A DNA stretch of 64,000 nt from Membranipora membranacea (GCA_914767715.1 OU612071.1:6679493-6743492); one strand, 5' to 3'. Counted from the first letter of the stretch, positions 46,180-58,845 are shown. Translations and numbers: made by a program. The notes: a model not told the origin generated them from the sequence alone.

Positions 46180-48227
46180 TAGATACAACATTATATCGTC
46201 ATCCTCGTAATGGCATGATTAGGTTTATCATCAGGACCAATGTTTACAAGTCTGAGTCAGGTTCATCGATTGTGTTAATCTTTGTTTGTTACCAATTTAT
46301 CATCTACAGCGCACAATTCTAGTGGTGTGAAATAAAGTTTTTAATTGTATCTAACTTATTGTTCACTATTAATTTAATTCAATTATCATTGAGACTCTCA
46401 AAATTTGTAAAACAAAACTGCGGTTAGCTGGACCTTTGAAACCGCTAAATTACAGAGTATTAGCCTCAGATTATTCTATGTTACAATTGATCACTGCAAA
46501 GTAGTTCCATTAATGTTTATAACGGCCAAAGTGTGAGATAGCTGTAATATCTCTGATGTTTACCAGCTTGATAATTGCCAGGAATTTATGACTGCACTAT
46601 TGTTTCATATAATTTTGTTACCGCTGCTGGATTGAAAACCCATTGGTAGCCAACATCTGTGATGAGACACAACCAACCAGGGTACTGGTATCTCACCTCC
46701 AGCGTTTATCACAACAATTTAATTTAATTTTTTAATATCAAACTAGTGCAGCTATTGGCAGTCACAGGTAATTCTAATGATTTAGATAGAATTTTGACAT
46801 TTAAGCTTGTAACATTTATTTTCAGTGATCTCAGTGTTCCCTCATCAGGCAAACGATCCTGATAGTATTGCCGCTTGCTATACACTTGGCACTGTATTGC
46901 GTTTAGCAACCTATTGGCAGATCAGTTTTGTAGTCATATGGTGCATACATGTCTGAACTTACCCATCATATACAAATTCATTCTATGTTACCACAAATTG
47001 ATGTAGCTGAAGCTAAGATTAAAATGGAAAAATAACCATGTTTTTGGATTACAGTTCATCTATAAGGGCTTGGGGTGTGTAGGGTAGGGTTTAGCGCCCA
47101 ACAGTTAGGCCTTGAAGGTTGAAAATTTGGGTTTGCGGGACTCCTTTCTTTTGGGTTTGTGGAAAAGCATTTTGGGTTCGAAACTCAGATTTGAGGGTCT
47201 AAGCACACAATATGGGGGTTTGGTGTCAAACTTTGATGTTTAGTCTCAAATTTTAAGGTTTGGGTGGGTTTAAGTTTAGGGGTAGGAATTTTGGAGATAG
47301 GATTCAAAATTAGGGGTTGAATATTTCAACACTTTTGGCTCAGATTTTCAGTATTAGGGCTAGGGATTAGAAGGTCTAGAGGTAAGAACAAGCTTAGGGA
47401 CTCATGTTCAGCTTAGCTGTGATCTCACACAGATGACGACCATGGAGGCCAGTCAGTGGGCATCAGTGTTGTAGGGAGAGAATGTATCGCTCTAAACTAT
47501 ATCCATTTCTCCTTTCTAATACCAATTATTCTACAGCCAATGGATCATTTTCCTCCAGACATTCTGCTCAATATCCCAGCAACCCCCCTCCCCCCTACCA
47601 AACACACACCCACACACATACTTCAAGTCTTCTATTGTTCATTTTTTGTTTTTCATATTTTTGAGGTTGTTTGTCAGCTTTGTTCTACTATTATGCTGTC
47701 TTGTTAGCTCCAAAAGCCTGCTTCAAAGGTGGTACTCACCATGAATAGCAACTAAAAGTTAAGCTCAAACCCTGTATCTCAAAATATAGATCACTTCTGT
47801 CAAATTTGTCGAAAGCTTGAAATCATTGTGCTAACGATCTTGTATGATTTCAATTTTATAATGTCAATGTATGTTTGTATGTATGTATGTATGTATGTGT
47901 GTGTGTATGTATGTATGCATGTATGTTTGTATGTATGTATGTATGTATGTATGTATGTATGTATGTATGTATGTATGTATGTATGTATGTATGTATGTAT
48001 GTATGTATGTGTATGTATGTATGTATGTCATTGTATTCATCTCATTCACTGAGAAATAAAATGTTTGTGTAATGTGCTCTGGGTAAAAACTTATAAAATA
48101 TTGCACCAAAAATAAAAATAAATATAATAAAAGACACACAATCTATTTAGTTATCTTGTGAAGAGTATACTATTCAAAAGTCTGACACTTTCCGCCCTGA
48201 AACAATTGGCACGGATTTGAACTCTGT
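46180..48227. other. Intergenic, repeat-bearing
   Basis: No gene recognised. A degenerate GGGTTT/TTAGGG-like G-rich stretch runs from about 47060 to 47340, and the ATGT microsatellite follows at 47866-48030. Confidence 0.45.
47866..48030. repeat. (ATGT)n microsatellite, about 160 bp
   Basis: GTAT/ATGT tetramer array with few interruptions. It yields Met-Tyr-Val-Cys repeats in all plus-strand frames, which are not protein genes. Confidence 0.97.
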
Positions 48228-48498
48228 CACTGTGCAAAATCAGTTCCTATTCAATGATTATACACTGGGCATAAGTTTGAATAATCATGTTTATACCTTC
48301 ATTATTCCACTTTATACAAGATTATGCCACATCCTGGCAAAATTATGCAAATGCAACTGTAATTATTCAATGCATGGTATAAGTAGACAACTTATTCAAT
48401 TCAATTGTAATTATACAATGTAGGTATAACTTCATCTATTTCTACAATCATTATTTTGCTTGTAATAAGCTCTGAATAGGAACCGATTTTGCACTGTG
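48228..48498 (+). mobile_element. CACTG-ended MITE, copy A
   Basis: 271 bp with terminal inverted repeats of about 26 bases (CACTGTGCAAAATCAGTTCC at the left, matching the reverse complement of the right end) and a 3-bp target duplication TGT on both sides. CACTG/CACTA ends with 3-bp duplications point to the CACTA/CMC superfamily. The 68-codon frame inside it is repeated in copy B and is not a gene. Confidence 0.85.
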
Positions 48499-48499
48499 T

Positions 48500-49743
48500 G
48501 TGTCTTATGGCAGTCTATCAAGTATCAGTACAGGCTTTTTTAAGTTTTTTTTTGCTTTTTTCTAACATTTTGGTCAAATTTGTAATTTATTTATCTTTTA
48601 GCAGTAGTTCAACAGGCCTGTCATTGGTCTAATAGGGGTGATGTTCCTTATGAGGATAACTATGGTACCACAGGCATTAATAACTGCTGGTATCCCATTG
48701 ATACATGTTGTTTTAGTTTGTGTAGCGAGAAAAGTTATTTCCATATGTGAGATTACACTATTCATTGACAACCATGGACTAATAAATATGCTATCACCTT
48801 ATGTATGAAAAGGTAATTACTCCAAATGATAACATTGTCAAGAGTAACAACGCTACAACCCTGGTATTAAAAGCTAGGTACTAACTGCATGGTCATATTT
48901 TTTTGAGAAAAACACAGAAATTAATCTCAGTTAATTTTCCTGCCACTCTCTACAGGAAGATCAGAATGCTTTACTTGGGAGAGATTAAATTTTTCGCCAC
49001 CAATTACAATACCATTAGCCAAAATGCCTCTTACCGTCACAACCTCAGACCTCTCTCCTTCGTACCTTATGTTCAACCATTTAATGTTTAGGTAAACGTT
49101 TCTTCAAAATTTTTAGTCGTAAATTTACTCGTTGTAACAAATTATAGTATATCAAATTTTATTAGTAATCTATTTCCATTATTTATCAGTAAAGCCACCA
49201 TTTTGTCATCAAAAAGCTCAAGCAGATATTGGAAATTTATTCTTTAAATATTTTTGGTGAAAATATGATGATAGTAAAAAAGAAGATTTGTTCAACATCC
49301 ATATTTAAATTACTGAAGACCTCGTGAGAATCCCTTGGGTATATGATATGATTAAACATGCTTAGTTAAACAAAAAGTCAGCTGTCTCAGTAAGCTGGTA
49401 GGACAGCATTAGATAAACTGCTTCTAAAAAAATTAATTTAATTCTATTCTTTCTTCTTCACACGGCCTCATTTGTCATGATACATTTGTCGGTTATTATA
49501 ATAAATATAAAAAAAGGTGAATCGCATATCTCAAACTTGAAACACATAGTGATTATCATCTCCTTATATACAACCTTGACTATTAACTAAACACAGGCCT
49601 TAGGTAGATATGAAGTGTATGCTTATGTTTATCGTAAAAGTAATGGCATAATTTGAGTTTCAGACCTTTGATAATTATCAGGTTACTCTATCCTTATAAA
49701 TCAAGGCAAACAAATTAACTCAGCTAGACAATTGCAAATCTAG
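48500..49743. other. Intergenic, 3' of the receptor gene
   Basis: AT-rich with no coding signal. The 3' UTR of the receptor gene ending at 49744 should occupy part of it, but no clear AATAAA was seen close to the stop. Confidence 0.4.
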
Positions 49744-52700
49744 TTAACAAGGTTGCTCATAGTCGTCATTGACAGGCATTTCAGGCGATGTTGGCAGCAA
49801 GTTCTGATATGTTGTATCATGTTGACCAGGGAGAGCAGGGCATGCATGCGAGTCAGGTAAGCTCAGGTCTTCTAGTTGACATGCATTCCCACAATGTTGA
49901 TTATACTCTGGTATATCATATATATGCAGATCAAGCATTGCTTGGCCGGTATGTTGATATATATTGTCCACTGCATCATTCTGGCGACTGCAAATATGAA
50001 AGGAAAACTTACATGTGAATTTTTAGATTCATCAGTGAACAGTAAGTGAAAAATATATAATTTTATGAGAGGGAAGGGTCTGACCACACAACATTATCAG
50101 AATTTTTAAAGGCAGTACCCTTCCAGCACTTGGTAAAGTAAATGAAATGGAAGTGGCGATTTTGTTGCTCGATATACCATAGATTCATTAATTGTCCAAA
50201 GCTTTTGAATGTAATCTCTTCTGTCACTAACAACAAGTGATGCTCAAATCTGAAAATAAAGCCCCTTTGTGTATCGAAATATTATCTCAATTCAAATAGA
50301 CATTTTATTCAAGATTCACAAAATGTTATTTCATAGACAATGTTTTGTTATGTTGATAAAAAATGACTACTGAGCAGAGAACTTATGCTCAATTATATCA
50401 CATCTTGTTTCGAATTTTTTGACATACCTTAATCGGCGCCGCAAATATATGGAGGACAGTAAAATAAGAGCTACAACAACGACACCCACCACACCTCCAG
50501 CAATACCACCGACTGTACCAGCTGCACCTTTTATGTTTGTCCCTCCACTGGAAGGGATTGGAGTTGAGTTACTCGGTAAAACCACTGAAACAGAGGAGAT
50601 ATTCACTGACAAATTATAAGCAGCCAGGAATGTAAAGAAGTGATAGTAATGCTTAAAAATGAAAGTCATAATGATAATTTTTCATTTTAGTTCTTACACT
50701 GGTTGTCTCGTCACATTTACCAATGGAGTTTTGTGAGACACGCTTTGAACTGATTCAACAATACAGGTAACAAACCTCTCAGTGATTCCTGATTAAGCTG
50801 ATAGAATTCAGTGACTTCCTGTTCAGTGACAGCCTGGTATCCGACATATATAGTAAAGCTTCCTGACCAAAGCTCTCTATTCTTGAAGCCCCCATACATT
50901 TGACCATCTCCAACAATAAAAGTGCTGTTAGAATCCTCAAGGGCCAGTTTCGCAGCAATGTAGGAGCTTGTCCCGTCAATGGACAGGGTGGTTGTGGTGG
51001 TGGTGGATCTTTCATGGTGTTGGATAGAACTCTGCTGCACCGCAATCCAGATCATGCTGAATCTCAGATCAAAGTTGTTGAATACCGTGACATCAGGTAG
51101 AGTGATGGTGACATTGCTATCATACACTGTGGTCTCCAGGTTTGAAGATGTGTTCAGCACTGGGTCTACATCAAAAAGACACATTAAAGGTGCATATTGA
51201 CAATTTTCAAAAGATTACTATTCCTAGAAAAGGTATTATTTCTGTTCTGTTGTAACAATTAACATACAACACATTGTCCTCATTTTAATGCAAGCATCGT
51301 GTCTATAATACAGACAGTTTCACTTTTTTTTGTATAAATAAGTGGGGATGTTGAGTCAGAAATAAGGTATATGCAGCATGTGACAGCAGTTTTAAGAACT
51401 GTCTTCTGCAGTTAAAAATTACACTGGTTCACACTCCTGAAATTTCCTAGGAAGGACATGCTGCAATATTTGGTGATTTGTTTTAATAATTGATACGTCA
51501 CTGTCATGAACACAAGTTTAGAGTGGAAATTTGTAAAGTATTCGACTGAAAAAACAGTCATAGTACATATAGCTTGTATCGATAAGAGTGTATTCTTACA
51601 TTCAGGTTTGGTCCATAGTGGCAACAAACTTGAGCTGAAGCCATAGCCTTTGTTGTCAAGTAAAGCTTTAACTTGACACTCATACTGGACCTGAGGGAGC
51701 AGACCAGTCACCTCGAGATTAGAATCATCACCTGCACCGGTAGTGGAGACCAGCGCTTGAGAAGATTGAGTAAAAGCCTCCTGATTAAAGGTGCTATTTG
51801 TTAACCTGCAAATTACCTGCAACAGCATCAACATGTTAAGAGTTCATTAAATTAATTCAATAAGATTTAAGCTGTTTTAAGATTTCTGCAAGGTTGCGAG
51901 TGATCAATGATCAAGTTGCACATACCCAACATATATGAGTCCAAGAAGGAAATTCTTCAGTAAAGTTTAGACACTTTATCTCATTGAGGCCCCAGTGAAT
52001 ACAAAAACACTTACCTGATAATATGTGATTATTGCATCATTATATCCTTCAATGAGACTCCACTCCAATAGGGCTGAGTTGGTCGTTCGCTCTGTAGCTC
52101 GGAGACCGTTCGGACCTTCAGGGACTAAGTAAAAAGAAACAGAATTGACTCACTGAAACAAATAACTTAGAATGTTGTTGAAGCCGATGGTAAATGACGA
52201 TCACGGTATAGCTTTGAAAATACCAGATTTTTTTATGGTAGGACAAACTGCTAGAACCTTGTCGCTGTTGAGTTAAAACAATTTGCAGTAATATTTTTTT
52301 GAACAGCCTCACCTTTTTTTGTTTTATAGAATCTTGTCAAAACTTGCTGCTGATATCCGCCAACTAGATTTGTAGACATTGTGATGGTGAATTTTACACC
52401 CTGACCCTTTGTAAATCTCCATGGCCCTGAGTTGCCTTCACCATGAAGTGATCCTGATTCAAAGGAAATCCTCACTGTATCCACGCAACTATCCATCTGT
52501 AAAAAATTTATAAGGGATTTAGTTTAATAGACTGAACATTTGTAATCAAACAACTGATACTTATTTAGTACACATTCTCCATTACTCAGAATATGATAAA
52601 CTAATGGTTGACAATCATACCACTCGGCTACTTACCAAAGAATGAGTCTGGAGGCTAACTGTTCGATTTACTCCAGGCATAAGAACACCTGTCTCTTCAA

Positions 52701-55700
52701 TGATCACCTGGCTCGCAGACAACAATGGGCGCCCTGTGTAAAGAAAGCAAATAAAAATTAATAAAGCACACTTTCAAACGCTGGTCTTTTTGACAAAGAA
52801 TGGCATGAGCGCAGGAGATCAACGTTTTGGCAAACAAATATGACCATTTTTCAAGTATATGCGACCTATACTCACCAGCACAGAACTGCTGAGATGATGC
52901 ATATTTCTCATCAACGATCTCAAGTCCATTGAAATTCCTCACAACTTGTACCCTGGCATAGAAAGGTTGGGTGTAGTTTGGGAGGTACAGAACTGCAGAT
53001 CTCTCTGTATCCAGGAAGACAGATGGACTGCCAGAGCATGCTACCTCAGAATTAAAGTCTGCGCTTGTTGAGCAGGTAACTTTGAAGCCTCCTCCTGTTA
53101 TATTCTGCTTGCCTGCTTCTCTCGATTTGTAGCCTACAGGCTCACCCCATGAGAGTTGTACACTATTTTCTGCCATATTAGACAGGTCAGCATAGATTCT
53201 AGCCACAACTAAATATTCTGTAAAATATCATAACTATTTTACAATTGCTTCCTTAAAAGATCGTGGTGTAAAGATCAAATGAACAGACTATCTGTCAACT
53301 GAAAAAAAAATCAAACAGCAAATTAAATATTGCTCACAAGGGTGATTGACTCCTTAGACAAATAAAAGTTACTTTTTATCAATCAATAGGTCAATGGCTC
53401 AAAATGAACATGCACTGTGCAAAATCGGTTCCTATTCAGAGCTTATTCCAAGCGGGATCGTATGAATAGATGAAGTTATACCTACATTGTATAATTACAA
53501 TTGAATTGAATAATTTGTCTACTTATACCATACATTGAATAATTATAGTTGCATAATTTTGCCAGGAATGTGGTATAATCATTGTATAAAGTGGAATAAT
53601 GAAGGTATAAACATGATTATTCAGACTTAAGCCCAGTGTATAATCATTGAATAGAACTGATTTTTGCACAGTGATGTGAATCACCATGGTAGATAGATTC
53701 TTCAAAATTACAACTTCCTTGTCTGTAAATTCCTTAGTCAAATATGAGTGACTAACACAATTAATAGGTCAATTACCGAAAATTAAATTTTGTGGACTAT
53801 TATGATCAAGTAAGATAGATTTATCAACAGTACGATTTTTCTCATCTAAAATTCCTTCCCAGTTGAGTTGGTGTTATATACGAGTTACTCACCAGCAACG
53901 AAGGGACGGATAGATACAGTCCTTCTTCCTGCATAGTTATCACTATAATGAAAAGATCTGTCTGTACTTACTGTCAGGTTGTCATATACGTTGAGATTCC
54001 GAACATCTTGATGATCACCGAAGTAAGCTTTTGTACCGCAATTACTAAATGTCACTAAATTCCCACTACAATTACCTAGACGCCTCACAATGAGTGATGG
54101 GCACTCCCCCTGTTTAACTTTCACAATCTTATCAGCTATATAATTAAAGTTGACAGCACCGAGACCTTGCTGCTGTGAGTGAAGCAATGTCTGATCAATG
54201 AGTCTGAAGTTCCTGCTGGTGCCATATTGCTCCCAAACAACAGCATATGTAGGACATGGTGTATCAGATGACCGAGTGAAATATTGCCATGCTACAAGAT
54301 ATCCGTCTGCTGCAATCGGGTTATTATACATGATAACATAATCATCAAGGCGGTCATCTCTTTGACTGACTGTCATACCTGTGGCTCCAGGGGCTTCATC
54401 TGACAGAAAATAACACCACAAACATTTTGGAATATGTAAGAATCGATAGATTAAGTACACTCAACCATAATTATAACGATTTCGATGTTCATCATATACG
54501 ATAAATTGCCCAAAATGCTGAAAAGAGATAATAGAATTTTGTGTGTTGCTCAACGTAAAAGCTTTATGCAATTTATTTTGCTCAAATGAGTAAAAATGAT
54601 TAAGAATTAGGATGAAACTTACCAAGGTACCAATGAGGTCTGTTGAAAAACTGCCAATCAAGACTCACTTCACTTATGGCATTTGCATCATCAGATCGTT
54701 TGTCAATAAAAACACAGCTGCTATTGCTGGTTGCCTTATTTATTGAGCGACACTTTTTACTTCCAACATTATCCAAACATCGGCTCATGCAATTTCTAAG
54801 ATTAAAAGTATCTGTGGAGTTATTGACTCCAATTTTTAGAAAACTGCCTTTTTCAGAAGTCCAGGGCTGCCAGAATCCTGAAATTGAAAATTGTTCAAGA
54901 TAACTATATTTATAAGCCTAGTCCTCAACAATGAGTCTACCAAATAACATACCTCTCTGTTTCACTCATCATCATAATCAGTGGGCTAGTTGGTGCACCA
55001 CATTCTGACCTGATGCACAAAACTTCCTGAGATAATACCAAAAAAAATTCTTCTCTCTGTCATTGGTTTGCTTGTATAGCTCCCTGCATGTCATATGACT
55101 TTTGCAAGGAAATATAAGGCTGTTGTAATAATTACTTACATGGTGCAGACAAAATTGATCATGAGCTCAATTTTTATAGAATTCATGAATTCTCACGCAC
55201 AATAATATACAATAAATTGTATGAGTGCTATTAAGCAGCGAGATTTTTTCATTTGAATTTTATTTTTCTATTTTGAATACCAGTAAGTACCTGCACAGAT
55301 AGGTCTGAGTGAGTACTGATAGTCTGGATCACTCAGAGGTTCAGCTGTCTGGTCGTTCTCCTCCAGCAGCTCACACCGTCTGTTAGAAGATTGGTAACTA
55401 ACGGCAGCACATATAAAAGTGCTCTCTTTTACACATTCATTCTTACATCCCTCCAGGCCCTGTCCTTGTCCAAGAGTGACTACCTTAGGCCAACCAGATA
55501 TGTGTGGGTCTAGTTTCTGTTCTGATTTAGTGATCCATTCACATGGAAGAGCTATAACAGAAATTAACAGTAAGAAACCACAATAATTGCTGCAGTATTA
55601 TAGAGAACATTGAAGAGCCGCAAAAGAAGAAAAAAAAAAAATCAGTGTTCAAATACTTATTTACTCCCGTAAGAGTGGGAGATGGGCAAGATTTAGTCCT

Positions 55701-56743
55701 GAATTTTTCACCATCTACACTGAGACTATTAGAACATCAAACAACAAAACATAAAACACACTAGCAACAGTGATAACAGTATTTTCTGTTAGATTGGTAG
55801 TTTATCTGACACGGCGCTTTGATGACGTCGGCAGAATAGCATAATCATATGCCTCTAATGATTTACTTAGAAGCCAATTAAAGACTTACTTTGAGGCTGC
55901 TCTTTTGTATCACATCTTATTCTCCATATTTTAATCTATCATGTGAGCGATATGCAAAAGAGCAGCCTCAAACTAAGTCTTTAAGCCATACTTTCAACCC
56001 AGCGTACCTGACCAACAGTCCCATACCTCCTCGAAAGGGTTGGGATAGAACTTTTAAGTCTAGTATGTTATCCTTCATAACATGTATAACTGGGTAGATA
56101 GGCTTTTTATTAGCAAATATACATTAGGCCCAACTGTCCCAATTCTACCGCTAAACATCTCAAGGTAGCCATACAAATTCTCCGTACTGCTTCATGTCTC
56201 AAGACTTAAAACTAAAGACAAGTGTCAAAAAAAAAAAGAAAAAAAGACTGACACACATTGTTGCAAATCAAGCTTCAAATATCAAGAGTCAAGCCCGCCC
56301 AACAAAACGCCTTTAAAGCTTTCAAACACCCCACCTAAACCAGTCACTAGTCAAAGGATCTCTTTTTAATTGGTAAAAAAATGTTTTTCAATTAACCTGG
56401 TATAGTGGTACAGATGTTTGCAAAAGCTACTGCCTGCAGCTCATGTGTACTACATGAAACTTGAAAAGAATATTGATGAAAAAAAAGTGAGTACAGCTCC
56501 TATTTGGTAGGTGCACTGTCTTTTCAAAATAACAATTTGTTTCCTCTACCTTAGAAACAAACAATGTTGGCTCTTGTAGATATTTGGTGCCGTGTTAGAA
56601 TAATTTTGAGGAAAACAAATTCAGTAGAAATAAAGTCTATAGTTCTTAGACTCACCTAAAATTGAGCAGAAGCAGATTGAGAGAACAATGAAAAGTGCCA
56701 GTGAGATAAACTGGCTTAGGCTGTCGGACATTTTGGACAGCAT
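49744..56743 (-). CDS. Single-pass receptor-like protein: 2 PAN/apple, FN3, tyrosine tail
   Basis: Twelve exons: 56656-56743, 55291-55551, 54623-54877, 53893-54399, 52876-53217, 52636-52733, 52313-52496, 52015-52124, 51600-51816, 50776-51165, 50428-50584, 49744-49987; 2853 nt, 950 aa, all junctions in frame. Signal peptide (SLALFIVLSICFCSIL-type core). First apple domain: LPCEWITKSEQK ... CKNECVKESTFICAAVSY ... RRCELL. Second: CMSRCLDN ... KKCRSINK. Then an unassigned beta-rich segment of 169 aa, an FN3 domain (SVQLSWGEPVGY), an intervening beta-rich region, and a clear FN3 (VPEGPNGLRATERTTNSALL, ITYYQVICRL). The juxtamembrane block SSYIAAKLAL ... FIVGDGQMYGGFKNREL resembles the membrane-proximal region of receptor phosphatases and sponge receptor kinases. 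The membrane helix is GGVVGVVVVALILLSSIYLR. The 80-aa tail has no kinase or phosphatase but carries YDIP, YEQP and YQNL. Confidence 0.85.
50428..50584 (-). other. Membrane-anchor exon of the receptor-like gene
   Basis: Encodes a Ser/Pro/Gly-rich stalk, then about 25 hydrophobic residues (AGGVVGVVVVALILLSSIYL) and the stop-transfer RRRL. It ends in phase 2, so the tail exon 49744-49987 follows in frame. It decides the type I topology of the product. Confidence 0.85.
53413..53673 (-). mobile_element. CACTG-ended MITE, copy B
   Basis: 261 bp, inverted relative to copy A at 48228-48498, with the same terminal repeats and a 3-bp target duplication ATG. It lies in the intron between exons 53893-54399 and 52876-53217 of the receptor gene. 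Confidence 0.85.
55882..55980. mobile_element. TTAA-flanked 99-bp hairpin element
   Basis: About 28 bases at the left (AGACTTACTTTGAGGCTGC then TCTTTTG) pair with the right end (CAAAAGAGCAGCCTC then AAACTAAGTCT) with one or two mismatches, and the element is bounded by TTAA on each side (55878-55881, 55981-55984). TTAA duplication is the hallmark of piggyBac-type insertion. It lies in intron 1 of the receptor gene. There is no coding capacity. Confidence 0.7.
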
Positions 56744-58260
56744 ACCTTGGCATTGATTAGCAGTTCACATCAATTCTCTTCAATTTCCAATCTAAATGAG
56801 ATGAAACACAATAAGCTAGGGAGGCTAAAGACCCTATTACCTGACAGTGGAAAGCCAAGACAAAAGCTCCCAAAAACTTGCCTCCGGTTGAGGTCTTTTA
56901 GGCTCCGAGGGTTATGTATACGCTGAGTTACTCGTCTTACGTTCAAGTCAATGGTAGTGTTCTCAATTCATCACATCGCATCACATGATGTATCAATTTA
57001 CCATACTTGCCTAATTCAGCTGTCTTGTCTAGTTGAGTGTACTGCTGCTACTGCTGGAAACTGTTTAGCTCATGATCACTTCTAGCTGTGCACACTGGTA
57101 TTTATACAAGGAAGTTCCTGATTAACATAAACTTAATGTTACAAAGGTCACATTTTCAAATGACACTATAATAGAAATTAGTTCAGAACAATAAACGGTA
57201 ATGTTCATTTAGCATCCTATTTTTTTTGGCATTGTGCTACCTTATACATACTTGCCAACCTGTACGCATGAACCGTTTATGAACGCTCATTTGCCACTAA
57301 TTGAGTTTTAAACGCAATACACTAGCTGTACGCATTTATGTTTTTCCAAACACCTGTTCATTTAATTAGGTAATCAAAAACGCATCTTTAGTGTTCGCTT
57401 CAGTTTACTTGCATAATCTTGTCATTGTTGATTGATAGTCTAAGCAATGAGTAACTCCTTGGTCTAAAACTCTGCTCTTGTCTTCAGAAAACCATTGTGT
57501 TGATTTTATATGGACTTTTTTAAAGTCTTAAATGAGTCAACTTACAACTTTTATTTGATGAGAGTAACAAAGTTGCCCACCTCCTTGTTGGGATGGGATA
57601 ACTCAGATCTCCTGCCCCAGTGTTTAAAGAGCAACCAGGGATTCAAATAGCATGTCTCGTCAAGACAGGCTAGGTCTCAAACAACATCTCATTGATTGTC
57701 AGCAGATTTCACCTTACGCATAGGGAAAATGACAAATGTTGGGCGATCTGCATTCCTACGCTACCAAGGACTATGTTCTGCGATAAAAGCGGAATTTGGA
57801 AAAATTAGGCAAGTCTGCCTTATAAGGCAAGTCTGCCTTATAAGAAGAAAAAATCATACAGGATGGTTTGGATAATTAGGTTAACAGTTCCCTGAGTCCC
57901 TGGAGCTATCTTAGTGCTCTGACAGCTCCATCATGGAGTAAACACAATGACATGTGATCCAGGCCAGCCAGTAAATGATATAATTTGGAAGTATAATAGT
58001 TTGGTATCATGACAGAGAAAGGTCATATAGAATGTCTTTGACAGAGATTCAAAAATAGTTGATGAGAGATTACTCAGCCTAAAAATGACGATTTTGACAG
58101 GATGAGATATAGTAGAGATGGGCAGTGCCGGAATTTGCACTTCAGTATTTTTGTTATCGCCTATCAGGTACACCTCTTTCAGCCTCACTAAGACTCCTGT
58201 ATACAAAAACAAATTGCTGTATTGAGGCACACACTCATAAATTTTGGTTTAATATTGAAA
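56744..58260. other. Intergenic upstream of the receptor gene
   Basis: Should include the promoter of the receptor gene. A palindromic 17-18-bp direct repeat (gcaagtctgccttataag) occurs twice at about 57808-57844, and a single AGCCTGTC-family end lies at about 57660. No gene seen. Confidence 0.4.
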
Positions 58261-58264
58261 CTTT

Positions 58265-58665
58265 TTACATACCACGGTGGTTTCGCCCCAACGGGTGCCA
58301 CCGTGGTTTCAATGCAGTATCAAACTTAATTGGTACTGTATTGTATTTAATCGCACGGTGGTTTCATTTTAATGCTAGGTCATCATTGTACCCAGTCCAG
58401 GCTAGTCAATGGCCCAATGTAAACAAATGCACAATAGTACTAATATAATCGCACGGTGGTTTCAAAACTGTCTCAATTGCTAATTATGTGTATACACTAA
58501 TTGATGATCTATAATCGCACGGTAGTTTCATTTTGATACTAGTTCATAATTGAAACTAAAATACTGTGTGTTGATTAGAAACCAACAAATGTGTAATGTA
58601 ATAACACTGGTTTCATAAGGATTACAAAGAATGGTCACTCCAATAGTATCGTGGTTTCACTACCA
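58265..58665. repeat. Degenerate repeats of TCGCACGGTGGTTTCA
   Basis: Motif copies begin at about 58272, 58300, 58350, 58448, 58512, 58609 and 58647, all on the same strand. Those at 58350 and 58512 also share following sequence (ATTTTRATRCTAG), which suggests a decayed tandem unit of about 162 bp with two motif copies each. Most copies carry (A)CGGTGGTTTC, with one or two changes in the later ones. Confidence 0.7.
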
Positions 58666-58832
58666 AACCACTCTTGAGTGTAATTTGTTAGGCTGGAGGT
58701 TTCAGAGTAACTTTCTATATGATTTGTTCGAGTCAAGTAGGAGATGATTGAGACCTCGATTTGTCTGTTTACTTTTCTGCTTCCATGTAGTGCAAAATAT
58801 TATACGATAAATTATTTGTAGTTCACACTTGC

Positions 58833-58845
58833 TTTATTTTTTATT
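58833..58845 (-). terminator. Two poly(A) signal candidates
   Basis: Two AATAAA hexamers on the minus strand, about 240 bases after the stop codon of the gene ending at 59081. Confidence 0.4.

Noticed and set aside
47040-47345. Interstitial telomere array
   Set aside because: G-rich and TTAGGG-like, but no run of exact hexamers; too degenerate to call.
47828-48139. Met-Tyr-Val-Cys repeat proteins in several frames
   Set aside because: Product of the ATGT microsatellite.
48217-48423. Conserved small protein shared with 53523-53741
   Set aside because: The similarity is explained by two copies of one MITE; conservation is at DNA level with target duplications.
52697-53206. Open frame continuing past the donor at 52876
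   Set aside because: The reading through the intron loses FN3-like content; the donor gtgagt and the downstream acceptor give an in-frame junction.
58265-58665. CRISPR-like array of spaced repeats
   Set aside because: The window is eukaryotic, spacing is irregular and the motif copies diverge; no repeat-spacer architecture.
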